Origin: Cellvibrio zantedeschiae
GTDB lineage: Bacteria > Pseudomonadota > Gammaproteobacteria > Pseudomonadales > Cellvibrionaceae
Assembly: GCF_014652535.1 (NCBI RefSeq)
Contig: NZ_BMYZ01000003.1
Coordinates: 124,001 to 188,000, forward strand
Direction of reading: 5' to 3'
Length of the DNA: 64,000 nucleotides
Shown here: positions 9,675 to 19,099 of the stretch, piece by piece
Numbering within the stretch: position 1 is the stretch's first letter
Layout: every line of letters begins with the position of its first letter
Program-made: the position numbers and the translations under genes
The notes under the pieces: generated by a model
The model's input: the letters and a program-made list of their open reading frames with translations, nothing else
Told to the model about the DNA's origin: nothing
Databases searched by the model: none

Positions 9675-10961
9675 TCAGAAACTATATGCCAATCTTATAC
9701 CTGTAACATTTTCATCGTAAGAGGAAAATTTATTTGCAGAATCACGTTGATATTTTTTAGCAAAGGCGTCCAGAGATACTTTGTTTGAAAAGGTGTGACG
9801 GTATCGTACTTCAATGTTTTTATTAGAAATATCTTCACGAATTGAGCTGGAATCAAAACTTCGTTCGCGTTGCCAAAATGATAAAATCACAGTTCCACTT
9901 CTGACAAGACGATATGAGAATGACATATTTACAACATTTTCAACCGAATCTTCTATTAAGACCTCGTAATTCTCTTTATTTTTTGCCGATGACAAGTTTA
10001 GCATGCAGCTGTCACAAAAAATGTCTGTTGACCATGATACTGAGGCAGATGTTACATCGATCAAATCAAGCCCAACGCCGCTTGCCGAAGAACCTGCAGA
10101 CTCAAAGCCAAGCGGTTGTCCACTCCCGGAAGATGAATCGCTGATGTGACGATTTACGTTTATATTGAAAGTGTTGCTTCCTGCTGTATATTTAAAATCA
10201 ATATCCATACTGGGGCGGGTAAAATCTAAAGATTGTGCTTCCTGGAAAACACTATTAGCTCCGACAGAAATATCATATTCCAAATGACTCAATTTCGCGG
10301 AGTAAGTTGCCAGTAAAGTGTCTAACCTATAGTCTAATGTTGAATCAATATCAAATGACGTCCTACTGGACATTGCCGCCAATTTAACACTATCAATTTT
10401 GCTAATTTCACGCTGCCAAACAATTTGAACACCTCTAAGCGACGAATCTTTTTCTGAGTGCTCCTTGTAATTGATTTCAGAAACCCTGGCACCAATCACA
10501 AAAGTGTCTGCCGCAGTCATTCGCCAACGCAACGATGGTTCCGTGGTTAAAATAGATCGTTCATCGCGGTTGTTTGTGAAGTCTAAAGCATCTGGAGCGT
10601 TCAATAAATTTTCGCTGGAGTGGGAAACTTTTAAATGGGCAGGCTGAGAATTCGCTCCAACATCCAAATCGAATCCACCAACTAAGCTTGTATAAGCAGG
10701 TTGAGAGTTTTCTGAAAATCGTTGTTCGGCTAAACTATAGTGTGTGTTTGCGACAATCCATTCATTCGAGTACGCTCCTGAAAACGCGAATTGATACAGG
10801 TCTTGGCGTTCATCAACCCGAATTGATTCTACAAATTGTTTTTGCGCATTGTCTGTAAGTTGACTTGAAACAGATATATCAGCTGTAAAATAGTCTTTAC
10901 CCGTTTCAGCAACCGCCACAGGTGCAACAAAAAGTAGATAATAAATTGGATTTACCTTCAT
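9675..10961 (-). CDS. Outer-membrane beta-barrel protein of PEP-CTERM exopolysaccharide locus
   Basis: A protein of about 428 residues with a short signal peptide (hydrophobic core YYLLFVAPVAVAE) and a body of alternating polar and aromatic strands ending in a C-terminal Phe (RLAYSF), as outer-membrane barrels do. Length, position and pattern fit the TIGR03016-type protein of XrtA loci. It may be the outer-membrane conduit for the polymer, with the small Wza-like lipoprotein of this operon as partner. I placed the start at ATG 10961, with GGTGAGG upstream, instead of an in-frame GTG at 10970. Eight bases separate the GTG from the stop of the upstream gene. Confidence 0.78.
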   Translation of the reverse strand: MKVNPIYYLLFVAPVAVAETGKDYFTADISVSSQLTDNAQKQFVESIRVDERQDLYQFAFSGAYSNEWIVANTHYSLAEQRFSENSQPAYTSLVGGFDLDVGANSQPAHLKVSHSSENLLNAPDALDFTNNRDERSILTTEPSLRWRMTAADTFVIGARVSEINYKEHSEKDSSLRGVQIVWQREISKIDSVKLAAMSSRTSFDIDSTLDYRLDTLLATYSAKLSHLEYDISVGANSVFQEAQSLDFTRPSMDIDFKYTAGSNTFNINVNRHISDSSSGSGQPLGFESAGSSASGVGLDLIDVTSASVSWSTDIFCDSCMLNLSSAKNKENYEVLIEDSVENVVNMSFSYRLVRSGTVILSFWQRERSFDSSSIREDISNKNIEVRYRHTFSNKVSLDAFAKKYQRDSANKFSSYDENVTGIRLAYSF

Positions 10962-10978
10962 TCCCTGCACCTCACCAT

Positions 10979-11767
10979 TTAGTTATTGAAGATCAGTCCC
11001 GCAAATTTATCCTTCCCTACTGCATCTACAGCCGAGAGCACCTCATCTTTTACAGCTTTACCAAACGGCACTACTAATACGGCATGATCACAATATTGAG
11101 CCAATATACGCGCTTCAGTTGACTGTTGAATTGCAGGAGCATCTAGCACAATAAATCTGTCCGGATATCGATTTTTAATTTCCTGAACTAGAACTTCCAT
11201 GCGCTTTGAGCTAAAAAATTCTGCCGCTGACTCGCTAGAGCCACCAGACGGTATAACACGCAAGCGCTCTACACCACTAGGATAAATAATACGTTTTAGC
11301 TGAACATTATTATCAGTCAAATACTGTGTTAGGCCCAGCTCCACCGGTGTAACTATATATCTATCGGCTGCGGAACCATATGGATTGCAATCAACATACA
11401 GTGCTGTTTTATGCATATCTAACGCAAAAGTAGCCGCTAAATTAAAACCAACAAAGCTTGATCCGCCTGCACTACTTACAGAAGCAACTAAAACAACTAT
11501 GTTGTCTGATTTACTTTTCTGCAACAATTTGATTTTTATTTCACGCAGGGCATTGAGTAGCTCGCGTTGACGCATACCAGCAAATACTACTTTCTTTTCG
11601 TATAGCTCATCCTGAGTCCACAACGCAGGCAATGCCATATTTTTAATTTGTTCTTTTTTGCGATGCTCATCTACGGCGGTTTTTACTAACGAACCACTTG
11701 TTTCAACCAAACCATCATCAATATCTTCAATTAATTGTTTGAGGCTATGCTCTTTACTCTGTTCCAT
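10979..11767 (-). CDS. Tyrosine-kinase-like (CpsD/CapB family) ATPase with degenerate P-loop
   Basis: A 262-residue MinD/BY-kinase-fold protein. It keeps the Walker A' region (ALYVDCNPY, Asp near 126) and Walker B (FIVLDAPA, Asp near 209). The P-loop at 97-108 reads SVSSAGGSSFVG, however, where active bacterial tyrosine kinases have G-E-G-K-S/T, so the catalytic lysine is absent. There is no C-terminal tyrosine cluster either; the protein ends FAGLIFNN. By position it is the XrtA-associated autokinase that normally partners the chain-length protein encoded just upstream, but it may work as a non-catalytic regulator. Start chosen at ATG 11767 with GAGG upstream, 11 bases after the preceding stop. 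Confidence 0.8.
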   Translation of the reverse strand: MEQSKEHSLKQLIEDIDDGLVETSGSLVKTAVDEHRKKEQIKNMALPALWTQDELYEKKVVFAGMRQRELLNALREIKIKLLQKSKSDNIVVLVASVSSAGGSSFVGFNLAATFALDMHKTALYVDCNPYGSAADRYIVTPVELGLTQYLTDNNVQLKRIIYPSGVERLRVIPSGGSSESAAEFFSSKRMEVLVQEIKNRYPDRFIVLDAPAIQQSTEARILAQYCDHAVLVVPFGKAVKDEVLSAVDAVGKDKFAGLIFNN

Positions 11768-11778
11768 TTTTTTTGCCT

Positions 11779-13293
11779 CTATGATTTCAGAATTTGCCAA
11801 TAGCAAGCTAAAACGATGTAAACAACCATACACACCACCGAAATACTTAAGAGCGCCACCATGTCTTTTCTGAGTAAGCGCTCCCCTAATGGTGAGTTAT
11901 AGTGCGGAATTACACCCAACAGCTCTACTTCTTGCGGCAATTGCATTTGCAGTACTCGCGACAAACGAATATGTGGATCAACCAAAACATAGGCAATTAA
12001 CAATCCGAGCGGAAGCAAAAATCCAATTAAAGGTCCCAATAAAGCAAATTGCATAAATCCAATTCCTGAGGGTTTTAATGGAAACACAGCAGGCTCTTGG
12101 ATACGATAGCTAACACCTTGACCTTCAATATCCAAAGTCATCGAGAGGCGAGCTGATTCTTTTTTCTGTAACATTTCTTCATAGACTTTACGAGTGACAT
12201 TGTAGTCACGCGTTAAGTCCGACAATTGTGCTTGGCCTGCCGCTACACGCTGAGCCCGATCCTCTTCTTGTGACTGTAACCGAAGTAAGGATTCCATTCT
12301 TCTTTTTTGAGAGCGCAAATCTACCTCGGCTACAGACAATTGTTTTCGCAGCTCTTCATAAAGAGGATTCGCAACATTTTCACTGTTGCTGTAAACCTGA
12401 CCCGAAGCTTCAATTTTATTGATTGAGGCGTTTAGCGTGGCCAATTGCGCGCGCGTAGCAACGACATCAGGATAATCCTCTTGATAATCCAAGAGTAATT
12501 TTTCGAGTTGCGCACTAAGAATTAAACGACGCTGTCTAAGCTCGTCTGCCTGCCCTTTTGATTGTTGGTATTGACCTTCATTACCAAGTTGCTGCTGCAG
12601 AGTGTTCACCCGCGCTTGGGACTCTTCGATAGTAATTTTTAAATTTTCTATATCCGATCTGAGCGTGCTCAGCCGCCCGGTGACAGCCTCCCTACTACCG
12701 TCAAGATTCTCAGAGTTAAAATCTTTTAACTTTTCTTCTGCTAGTTCAAGTTGATGCTTATAAGATTGCACCTGCGCGTCAATGAAGTTATACGCACCTA
12801 AACTTTCCTCGCGCTTTCTTTTTTCGGTATCAGCCAAAAAAACATTAACAATGGCATTCAACATTTCAAAAGAGTTATCTGGATCGTTTGAACTATATGA
12901 AAGCTTGAAGAAATTATTTTTGTCTGAATTAACAACTAAGCTAGCTCGAATTCCTTTAATAACTCGGTCCTGCTGGTCGGGGGACATATCTTTTGTGATT
13001 AATCCACGTTGGCGCGCTGCGGCTTCAATCACACCTCTAGTGTGGATAAATTGCTGCGCTTGCTCGGATCGATCTATTTTGGTGACTTCCGCACTTCCCT
13101 TAAGCAAAGGCTCAATAATATTTGTCACATCAGCAACTAATGTGACAGTGGTAGCGTACCTTTTGGGCCAACTCATTCCAACAACAAGCACAGCAAAACT
13201 AATTGCTACAAATGCGAGAACAAACCAAAAGCGAAACCTGATTAATTCGGTTTTTAGAGCATTGATAAGCTCTCTTATGTATACCTTATCCAT
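11779..13293 (-). CDS. Wzc/GumC-like polysaccharide chain-length determinant
   Basis: A 504-residue inner-membrane protein with a Wzz-type layout: a transmembrane segment at about 22-42, a periplasmic domain with long coiled coils (about 170-370), and two hydrophobic segments at the C-terminus (about 425-450 and 478-500). It matches the XrtA/PEP-CTERM chain-length protein family. There is no fused kinase; the kinase-like partner is the next gene. It sets polymer length and links the inner-membrane synthesis machinery to the export pore. The start ATG at 13293 lies 13 bases after the export lipoprotein stop, in the same operon. Confidence 0.88.
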   Translation of the reverse strand: MDKVYIRELINALKTELIRFRFWFVLAFVAISFAVLVVGMSWPKRYATTVTLVADVTNIIEPLLKGSAEVTKIDRSEQAQQFIHTRGVIEAAARQRGLITKDMSPDQQDRVIKGIRASLVVNSDKNNFFKLSYSSNDPDNSFEMLNAIVNVFLADTEKRKREESLGAYNFIDAQVQSYKHQLELAEEKLKDFNSENLDGSREAVTGRLSTLRSDIENLKITIEESQARVNTLQQQLGNEGQYQQSKGQADELRQRRLILSAQLEKLLLDYQEDYPDVVATRAQLATLNASINKIEASGQVYSNSENVANPLYEELRKQLSVAEVDLRSQKRRMESLLRLQSQEEDRAQRVAAGQAQLSDLTRDYNVTRKVYEEMLQKKESARLSMTLDIEGQGVSYRIQEPAVFPLKPSGIGFMQFALLGPLIGFLLPLGLLIAYVLVDPHIRLSRVLQMQLPQEVELLGVIPHYNSPLGERLLRKDMVALLSISVVCMVVYIVLACYWQILKS

Positions 13294-13306
13294 GAATAAT
13301 CTCTAT

Positions 13307-13921
13307 TTAAAACGAACGCTCTGGAACGGTAACTATATCTGATGGCTGCAACGGATAATTGGTGTCTACCTTGCCATCTTCTAACAAATCACCCAAGTAG
13401 ATTGGATATACTTTTGTTTCATTATTTACCTTACGGTACAACTTGGCTTTATTGGCAGATGCAAATTCATTAGGCCCACCTGCCATCAATACCAAATCAA
13501 GCACAGTCATGCCCTCTCTGTATGGAATCGATTGTGGACTGCGAACCGCACCTGTAATACGAACACGAAGCTGGAAGTCTGAACTACTTGGATTCGTTAC
13601 TATCACAGTAACTTGCGGAGTACGGACAAAGTTGGTTAAAGAGTCAACGATATTAGCGGACAATTGTTTTGTTGTTAGATTTGCAGCGACTATATCACCT
13701 ACTAGCGGCATGGAAATTTTTCCATCTGGCCTAACAGGTACTGACATGGATAGCTCTGGGTTGCGCCACACATTCACCTGCAAGACGTCACCTACTCCAA
13801 TACGATACTCATCCAGAACTCCACGCTCTGAAATAGGTGGTGCAGCCGTCTTTTTTGATCCACTGCAAGCAGCCAATATAACCGCAAAACAAACCAAGCC
13901 TAGCCAAGCAATTTTCTTCAT
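13307..13921 (-). CDS. Wza-like polysaccharide export lipoprotein
   Basis: A 204-residue lipoprotein: signal peptide with lipobox LAAC (Cys19), then a Poly_export domain (YRIGVGDVLQVNVWRNPELS) and one SLBB-like domain (VRITGAVRSPQSIPY through the C-terminus). It is about half the length of E. coli Wza and matches the short XrtA-locus export proteins, which lack the C-terminal pore helix; the nearby beta-barrel protein may provide the outer-membrane channel. I set the start at ATG 13921, preceded by AAGGA at good spacing; the frame is open further upstream to 13981, but that would overlap the preceding gene and place the signal peptide internally. Confidence 0.88.
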   Translation of the reverse strand: MKKIAWLGLVCFAVILAACSGSKKTAAPPISERGVLDEYRIGVGDVLQVNVWRNPELSMSVPVRPDGKISMPLVGDIVAANLTTKQLSANIVDSLTNFVRTPQVTVIVTNPSSSDFQLRVRITGAVRSPQSIPYREGMTVLDLVLMAGGPNEFASANKAKLYRKVNNETKVYPIYLGDLLEDGKVDTNYPLQPSDIVTVPERSF

Positions 13922-13946
13922 AAAGTGATTCCTTGATAATTCCAGG

Positions 13947-15365
13947 TTAGTGGACACCTTTGCCCAATAATATAATTTCAACTGTCTGAATCATGATTAA
14001 CATATCCATCAGAAAGCTGTGATTTTTGGTGTAGTACAAATCGTATTGCAGCTTATTTTTAGCGTCCTCTACCGATGCGCCGTAGGGATACTTTAACTGA
14101 GCCCAGCCCATCAAGCCGGGTTTTACCTTGTGGCGAGTATCATAAAAAGGGATCTGCTGTGCAAGATCAGTCACAAACTCGGGGCGCTCAGGACGCGGGC
14201 CGACAAAGCTCATGCTACCAGCAAGCACATTGTAAAGCTGGGGTAATTCATCCAGACGCGTATTGCGGATAAAAGCCCCAACTTTGGTTACACGAGAATC
14301 GTTTTTCTGTGCCCACATAGCGCCATGCTTTTCAGCATCCTGACGCATACTGCGAAATTTGTAGATACGGAAGTGGCGACCGTTCAAACCGACGCGAACC
14401 TGATGATACAAAACGGGACCTGGACTCTCCAACTTTACCGCAATGGCGGTCAACAACATGAACGGCCAGAGCACTGCAAAGAATGCAGAGGCGAGAATTA
14501 AATCAAACAATCGTTTGGCCATAAGGCGGCGTTTGGAATACTTAAAACCATCGGAATACAACATCCAGCTCGGCTGCAGCAACGTAATGTCTATCTTGCC
14601 CAGCTCCCGCTCACAAAAACTTAACGCATCGCAAGACGGAACGCCGGCAAGCTTGCAATCCAGAAAATCATTAAGCGGAAAGGCGGAATCGCCCTGCACC
14701 CGGCGACGCTCATCCGGTGAAACCACAATTTCGGATATTTGCGAATTACGCACAAAGCTCAACCAATCTGACGGATAAGGTAAGGTAGTAGCTTCACTTA
14801 CCTGAACATGCTCATTAGCATTAGGGATACAGCCAACAACTTGCACACCCACCACATCAATCTCGGGCGCCAAATCTTCCAATAATTTCTTGGCTCGGTT
14901 GCCCGCACCATAAATCACAACCCTGCGCTTTAACTTGGCGGTATCGACCACCATCATAAAAAACACGCGCGCGATAATGACAAACATGCTTCCTGTTATC
15001 ACGCTCCAAAATATAAAGCCTTGATGAATAAAATTATGCGGCAATAAAAGAGCTAAAAGATAAAGGCTTAAACTACCCAAAAAGAAGAAGCTAACTATAG
15101 TGCGCAACACCATACTGCGAAAACCTTCGCGCACCATTGCCAGATAAACACCCATCGAAAGTGTGCAACAACTCAATACAAAAGAAAATATTGCAAATGG
15201 AGGCCAGTCAAACTCAGTGAGTGCGAACACTTTTTCGGGGTCCGCCATAGACTCGATAAAGCTCAACGCAAACCACGCGGCCAATACCAAAAGTATTGCT
15301 TCCGCAATACCCAAAAATAGATAAGGAAGGTGCACATAGTGCTTATTGAGACGTATGTATGACAA
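13947..15365 (-). CDS. Priming undecaprenyl-phosphate sugar transferase (EpsB/WcaJ type)
   Basis: A polytopic membrane enzyme that starts the repeat unit by moving a sugar phosphate onto undecaprenyl phosphate. Four to five N-terminal transmembrane segments are followed by a Rossmann-like CoA-binding domain (VVIYGAGNRAKKLL) and the C-terminal bacterial sugar transferase domain, with KRLFDL, SPGPVLYHQVRVG, FRIYKFRSM, RLDELPQL and GPRPERPEF. It belongs to the XrtA-associated EpsB subgroup. The start is uncertain: I favour TTG 15365, which has AAGGA 7 bases upstream. The frame is open upstream to 15431, including a GTG at 15380 without a binding site. A TATAAT sits at about 15435-15440. It is the first gene of the export operon. 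Confidence 0.85.
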   Translation of the reverse strand: MSYIRLNKHYVHLPYLFLGIAEAILLVLAAWFALSFIESMADPEKVFALTEFDWPPFAIFSFVLSCCTLSMGVYLAMVREGFRSMVLRTIVSFFFLGSLSLYLLALLLPHNFIHQGFIFWSVITGSMFVIIARVFFMMVVDTAKLKRRVVIYGAGNRAKKLLEDLAPEIDVVGVQVVGCIPNANEHVQVSEATTLPYPSDWLSFVRNSQISEIVVSPDERRRVQGDSAFPLNDFLDCKLAGVPSCDALSFCERELGKIDITLLQPSWMLYSDGFKYSKRRLMAKRLFDLILASAFFAVLWPFMLLTAIAVKLESPGPVLYHQVRVGLNGRHFRIYKFRSMRQDAEKHGAMWAQKNDSRVTKVGAFIRNTRLDELPQLYNVLAGSMSFVGPRPERPEFVTDLAQQIPFYDTRHKVKPGLMGWAQLKYPYGASVEDAKNKLQYDLYYTKNHSFLMDMLIMIQTVEIILLGKGVH

Positions 15366-15569
15366 ATCCGGATCCTTCACGTAACGATTAGTTAGCGGTA
15401 ATAATTGGCTGCCACAATAACAGTGACACAAAGGCGGGCATTATAGCGACTTTTGTTACAAATACTCGACCTTCAGCGACGTAAATCTGTCAGGCGGTCG
15501 CCATAAATTGCATTTTTTGTAATAGGCTGCGGAATTCCAGCTTTTTTTTCGAAAAAAATGAGGACATGT

Positions 15570-15580
15570 GATAACTTATC
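15570..15580. promoter_or_regulatory. Palindrome in divergent promoter region
   Basis: An 11-base palindrome (GATAA-C-TTATC) lies between the divergent priming-transferase and nucleotide-sugar dehydrogenase operons (gap 15366-15629). It could be an operator. No factor is recognised and the call rests on symmetry and position only. Downstream, before the dehydrogenase start, TTGACG, ACGGA and AAGGA are seen; the last serves as the ribosome binding site and contains GGA, the core of CsrA/RsmA sites. Confidence 0.25.
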
Positions 15581-15629
15581 GCACCTCGAATACTCTTGAC
15601 GGATACACCGATAGCTAAGGATTTAACCT

Positions 15630-16904
15630 ATGTTCGCCAGCAATCCCACAATTTGTATTATCGGCTTAGGCTACGTTGGCCTGCCCCTCGCCGTTGAATT
15701 TGGCAAGAAAACCAAAACTATTGGATTTGATATCAACCAAGCACGCGTTGATGAGTTATTAAAAGGCATTGATCACACGCTTGAGCTAAATGCCGAAGAA
15801 CTGGCGGAAGCCACCCTGCTCACTTACACCACCAACGAAGCCGACATCAAAAATGCTGATGTCTATATAGTTACAGTACCCACACCCATTAACTCCAGTC
15901 ATCAGCCAGATTTAACTCCGCTTGAGAAGGCATCCGCCCTTTTGGGACGCGTGATTGGCAAAAATGCCATCACTATTTACGAATCTACCGTGTACCCGGG
16001 CTGCACTGAAGAAGTTTGCGTACCTATTATCGAGAAAGTTTCGGGACTAACGTTCAACAAAGATTTCTTTGCTGGCTACAGCCCTGAGCGCATTAACCCG
16101 GGCGATAAAGAACGCCGTGTACATAACATCATCAAGATCACTTCGGGCTCCACTCCGGAAGTTGCTGACTATGTTGACCAGCTCTATCGCCGAATTGTGG
16201 TGGTGGGAACGCACAAAGCCAGCAGCCTGAAAGTGGCTGAAGCTGCAAAAGTTATTGAAAATACCCAACGTGATTTGAATATCGCCCTCGTTAACGAGCT
16301 TGCGTTAATTTTCAATAAACTCGGCATCGACACCCTGGAAGTTCTTGAAGCGGCAGGCACCAAATGGAACTTCTTGCCGTTCCGTCCGGGTCTGGTTGGC
16401 GGCCACTGCATCAGCGTGGACCCTTATTACCTGACTCACAAGGCACAGCAAGTCGGTTATTACCCTGAAGTTATTTTGTCTGGCCGCCGCGTAAACAACA
16501 GTATCGGGGCATTTGTCGCTGACTCGGTTGTTAAGATGATGACCAAGCGCAAAGCTCACGTGGTTGATTCAAGAGTATTGATCCTGGGTCTTACCTTTAA
16601 AGAGAATTGCCCGGACCTACGCAACACCGGTGTGATCGACATTATTGAAGAACTGCAAACCTACAATACCAATGTGGATATCTATGACCCATGGGCAGAT
16701 CACAAAGAAGCTCACCACGAATATGGTGTGAGCTTGATTGACGCTCCAATCCCGGGTACTTACGACGCAATCGTTATCTGTGTTGGCCATAACAAATTTA
16801 AAGAAATGGGCGCTGAAGGGATACGCGCACTTGGCAAGCCCAATAGCGTGCTGTTCGACGTAAAACATATTCTTCCCAAGCACAGCGTTGACGCCCGCCT
16901 TTAA
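15630..16904 (+). CDS. UDP-sugar 6-dehydrogenase (TviB/WbpO-like)
   Basis: A 424-residue NAD-dependent UDP-glucose/GDP-mannose dehydrogenase family enzyme. It shows the Rossmann motif [10 protein letters not shown] (12-21), the Glu in YESTVYPG and the catalytic cysteine in GGHC (Cys260). It oxidises C6 of a nucleotide sugar to a uronic acid. Length and motifs are closest to the TviB/WbpO/VipA group, which acts on UDP-GlcNAc or UDP-GalNAc, but UDP-glucose cannot be excluded. It is first in a plus-strand operon with an epimerase 18 bases downstream, and the pair would make a 4-epimerised uronic acid precursor. AAGGAT lies upstream of the ATG. Confidence 0.88.
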   Translation: MFASNPTICIIGLGYVGLPLAVEFGKKTKTIGFDINQARVDELLKGIDHTLELNAEELAEATLLTYTTNEADIKNADVYIVTVPTPINSSHQPDLTPLEKASALLGRVIGKNAITIYESTVYPGCTEEVCVPIIEKVSGLTFNKDFFAGYSPERINPGDKERRVHNIIKITSGSTPEVADYVDQLYRRIVVVGTHKASSLKVAEAAKVIENTQRDLNIALVNELALIFNKLGIDTLEVLEAAGTKWNFLPFRPGLVGGHCISVDPYYLTHKAQQVGYYPEVILSGRRVNNSIGAFVADSVVKMMTKRKAHVVDSRVLILGLTFKENCPDLRNTGVIDIIEELQTYNTNVDIYDPWADHKEAHHEYGVSLIDAPIPGTYDAIVICVGHNKFKEMGAEGIRALGKPNSVLFDVKHILPKHSVDARL

Positions 16905-16922
16905 TTCTAGCCGTAGGTTTTT

Positions 16923-17930
16923 ATGAAAATTCTTGTCACAGGAACCGCTGGCTTCATAGGTGCTGCACTTGCGCAGCGCCTGCTGGCTCGCGGAGATGAA
17001 GTTGTTGGTATAGACAACATCAATGACTATTACGATATTGAACTCAAAAAAAGCCGGCTAGCGCTACTAACGCCCAACGCAAGCTTCACCGATATTCGCT
17101 GCAATCTCGAAGACAAAGCAACTATCGATCAGCTGTTTAAAACCCATAAGCCGCAAGCTGTAGTTAACCTCGCGGCCCAAGCCGGCGTGCGTTACTCCTT
17201 AGTAAATCCGCAAGCCTACATCGATTCCAATATCACTGGTTTTCTCAACATTTTGGAAGCCTGCCGTCATTTTGGAATTGAGCATCTGGTTTATGCCTCA
17301 AGCAGCTCGGTTTACGGCGCGAACACCTCCATGCCGTTCTCTACGCAAAATAATGTGGATCACCCGGTCAGCCTTTATGCCGCTAGCAAAAAGGCAAATG
17401 AATTGATGGCCCATACTTATAGCCATTTATTTAATATCCCAACAACAGGCCTGCGCTTCTTTACTGTCTATGGCCCCTGGGGCAGACCGGATATGGCGCC
17501 CATCATTTTCACCAAAAAGATTTTAGCGGGCGAATCCATTGATGTTTTTAATTACGGCAACCACCGCCGCGATTTCACTTATGTCGATGACATTGTAGAA
17601 GGCATCATTCGCACCCTGGATAAACCCGCTGCCGCAAATGCTTTATGGACGGGCGACCAACCAGACCCAGCCAGCTCTAAAGCACCTTACAAAATTTATA
17701 ATATCGGCTCTAACAATCCAGTCGAATTGTTGCATTTTATTGAAGTGCTTGAAGATTGCTTGGGAAAAAAGGCGGTTAAAAACTTACTACCTATGCAACC
17801 CGGCGATGTACCCGATACCTACGCAGATGTCGATGCGCTTATCAAAGATGTAGATTACAAACCATCCACCTCAGTCGAAGTCGGCGTCGAAAGATTTGTG
17901 AAGTGGTATCGCGACTACTATCGCGTTTAA
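16923..17930 (+). CDS. NAD-dependent UDP-uronate 4-epimerase (CapI/WbpP-like SDR)
   Basis: A 335-residue extended short-chain dehydrogenase/reductase. It has the GxxGxxG motif GTAGFIG (7-13), the conserved INDYYD segment typical of UDP-glucuronate 4-epimerases, YASSSSVYG (124-132) and the catalytic YxxxK at Tyr152/Lys156. It inverts C4 of a UDP-uronic acid, converting glucuronate to galacturonate or the N-acetyl equivalents. It is co-transcribed with the dehydrogenase that supplies its substrate and with the deacetylase downstream. The preference for glucuronate is the likeliest reading given the closeness to CapI/LspL proteins. Confidence 0.87.
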   Translation: MKILVTGTAGFIGAALAQRLLARGDEVVGIDNINDYYDIELKKSRLALLTPNASFTDIRCNLEDKATIDQLFKTHKPQAVVNLAAQAGVRYSLVNPQAYIDSNITGFLNILEACRHFGIEHLVYASSSSVYGANTSMPFSTQNNVDHPVSLYAASKKANELMAHTYSHLFNIPTTGLRFFTVYGPWGRPDMAPIIFTKKILAGESIDVFNYGNHRRDFTYVDDIVEGIIRTLDKPAAANALWTGDQPDPASSKAPYKIYNIGSNNPVELLHFIEVLEDCLGKKAVKNLLPMQPGDVPDTYADVDALIKDVDYKPSTSVEVGVERFVKWYRDYYRV

Positions 17931-17953
17931 CTCGTTTAAACCTGGCTCTATTT

Positions 17954-18856
17954 ATGACTCAAAGCAAAATCACCCACGCCATGACTGTCGACGTAGAAGA
18001 CTACTTCCATGTCGCAGCATTCAATAAAGTTATCGATCAAGCAAGCTGGGATCAATGGCCGTGCCGGGTAGAAGCCAATACTCACAAGTTGCTTCAACTT
18101 TTTGCAGATGCAAATATCAAAATCACTTTCTTTATTTTGGGCTGGGTTGCAGAACGTTATCCTGAGTTAGTGAAAACCATTCGCTCCCAAGGCCATGAAA
18201 TTGCTTCGCATGGCTACAGCCATCAATTGATCTACAAGCAAGATCAAAAAGTTTTTCGCGATGAAACGGCCAAATCCAAACACATTCTGGAGGATTTAGG
18301 GCAAGCCCCGGTTGTTGGCTATCGCGCCGCCAGTTATTCGATTACTCGTAAATCTTTGTGGGCTTTGGATACTTTGGCAGAACTTGGTTTCACTTGGGAT
18401 TCCAGTATTTTTCCAACGCGCCACGATAACTACGGCATTCCTGGCAGCCCGGAAGAGCCTTACAAAATTATCACCACAAACGGCGCCGTGCTCACCGAGT
18501 TCCCGCTCACGACTGCAAAAGTATTTGGACAATCTGTACCGGCAGCGGGCGGCGGATATTTTCGCCAATACCCTTACGCGTTGTCGCGTTGGTTATTTGA
18601 GCGCGCAAGCCTCAACCAAACGAAACCGCAGATTTTCTATTTGCACCCATGGGAAATTGACCCCGACCAACCGCGTGTGCCAAATGCCAGCTGGTTCAGC
18701 AATTTCCGCCACTACACCAACCTCAAGCGTTGCCTGCCCCGCTTAGAACGCATGATTGATGATTTTGAGTTCGGAACAATCAGTCAAAGCCTGGGGTCAG
18801 TGTCGATTTCGAAAACGATTAAGCTGAATGATTTATTGGAAGATATTAATCCATAG
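17954..18856 (+). CDS. XrtA-type polysaccharide deacetylase (DUF3473 C-terminus)
   Basis: A 300-residue NodB-family protein with the XrtA-locus signature: an early DVEDYFHV block carrying the catalytic Asp, then EIASHGYSHQLIY, YRAASYSI, TWDSSIFP and a C-terminal FYLHPWE block typical of DUF3473 deacetylases. It should deacetylate the exopolysaccharide or an intermediate in the cytoplasm or at the inner membrane, as no signal peptide is seen. The frame is open from 17903, but the homology begins near ATG 17954, 23 bases past the epimerase stop. It is third and last in the plus-strand operon. This is the third deacetylase of the region and clearly a different subfamily from the two tandem ones. 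Confidence 0.86.
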   Translation: MTQSKITHAMTVDVEDYFHVAAFNKVIDQASWDQWPCRVEANTHKLLQLFADANIKITFFILGWVAERYPELVKTIRSQGHEIASHGYSHQLIYKQDQKVFRDETAKSKHILEDLGQAPVVGYRAASYSITRKSLWALDTLAELGFTWDSSIFPTRHDNYGIPGSPEEPYKIITTNGAVLTEFPLTTAKVFGQSVPAAGGGYFRQYPYALSRWLFERASLNQTKPQIFYLHPWEIDPDQPRVPNASWFSNFRHYTNLKRCLPRLERMIDDFEFGTISQSLGSVSISKTIKLNDLLEDINP

Positions 18857-18863
18857 CTTAATG

Positions 18864-18892
18864 TGGACGAATTAAGGCTATCTAAGTAGAAT
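18864..18892 (+). promoter_or_regulatory. Stable-RNA promoter of the tRNA-Arg unit
   Basis: TGGACG at 18864-18869 and TAGAAT at 18887-18892 are separated by 17 bases and followed by a GC-rich discriminator (CGCGCC), the arrangement typical of growth-regulated tRNA and rRNA promoters. Predicted transcription begins near 18900 and would run through both repeats, tRNA-Arg and the terminator. Confidence 0.6.
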
Positions 18893-18926
18893 CGCGCCTT
18901 CTTTAAATTCGTTCAAACTGCCTTTA

Positions 18927-19099
18927 GCACCCATAGCTCAGTTGGGTGCACCAAGCGTTTACAAAGCGCTTTGTGTGCAGGCGAACGACCAGCAGCTTGT
19001 TGCTGGGCAGGACTTGAGCGAAGCGAAAGGAGTAGCGAGCAGTGCAACGCACTGCCAGAACTTACAGCAACTACTGTTTTACTTTTGAAAAAATTTCCA
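18927..19099 (+). repeat. tRNA-derived tandem repeat, unit 1 (173 bp)
   Basis: The unit opens with a tRNA-Arg reduced to its acceptor stem: 18927-18953 reads GCACCCA, a 9-base loop TAGCTCAGT, TGGGTGC, then ACCA. It matches the intact gene at 19276 from base 1 into the D-arm and then resumes in the 3' acceptor strand, with the deletion ends at TTGG and CTGG. About 145 bases follow with further hairpins: around ACAAAG/CTTTGT, CCAGCAG-CTTG-TTGCTGG, GCAGTGC-AAC-GCACTGC and ACAG/CTGT. E. coli tyrT carries comparable 178-bp rtT repeats that include tRNA 3' ends, but downstream of the tRNA. Here the repeats precede it. Confidence 0.85.

Noticed and set aside
12782-13342. 186-residue plus-strand reading frame
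   Set aside because: It is antisense to the chain-length determinant gene, whose domains and operon spacing are clear; no ribosome binding site or known motif.
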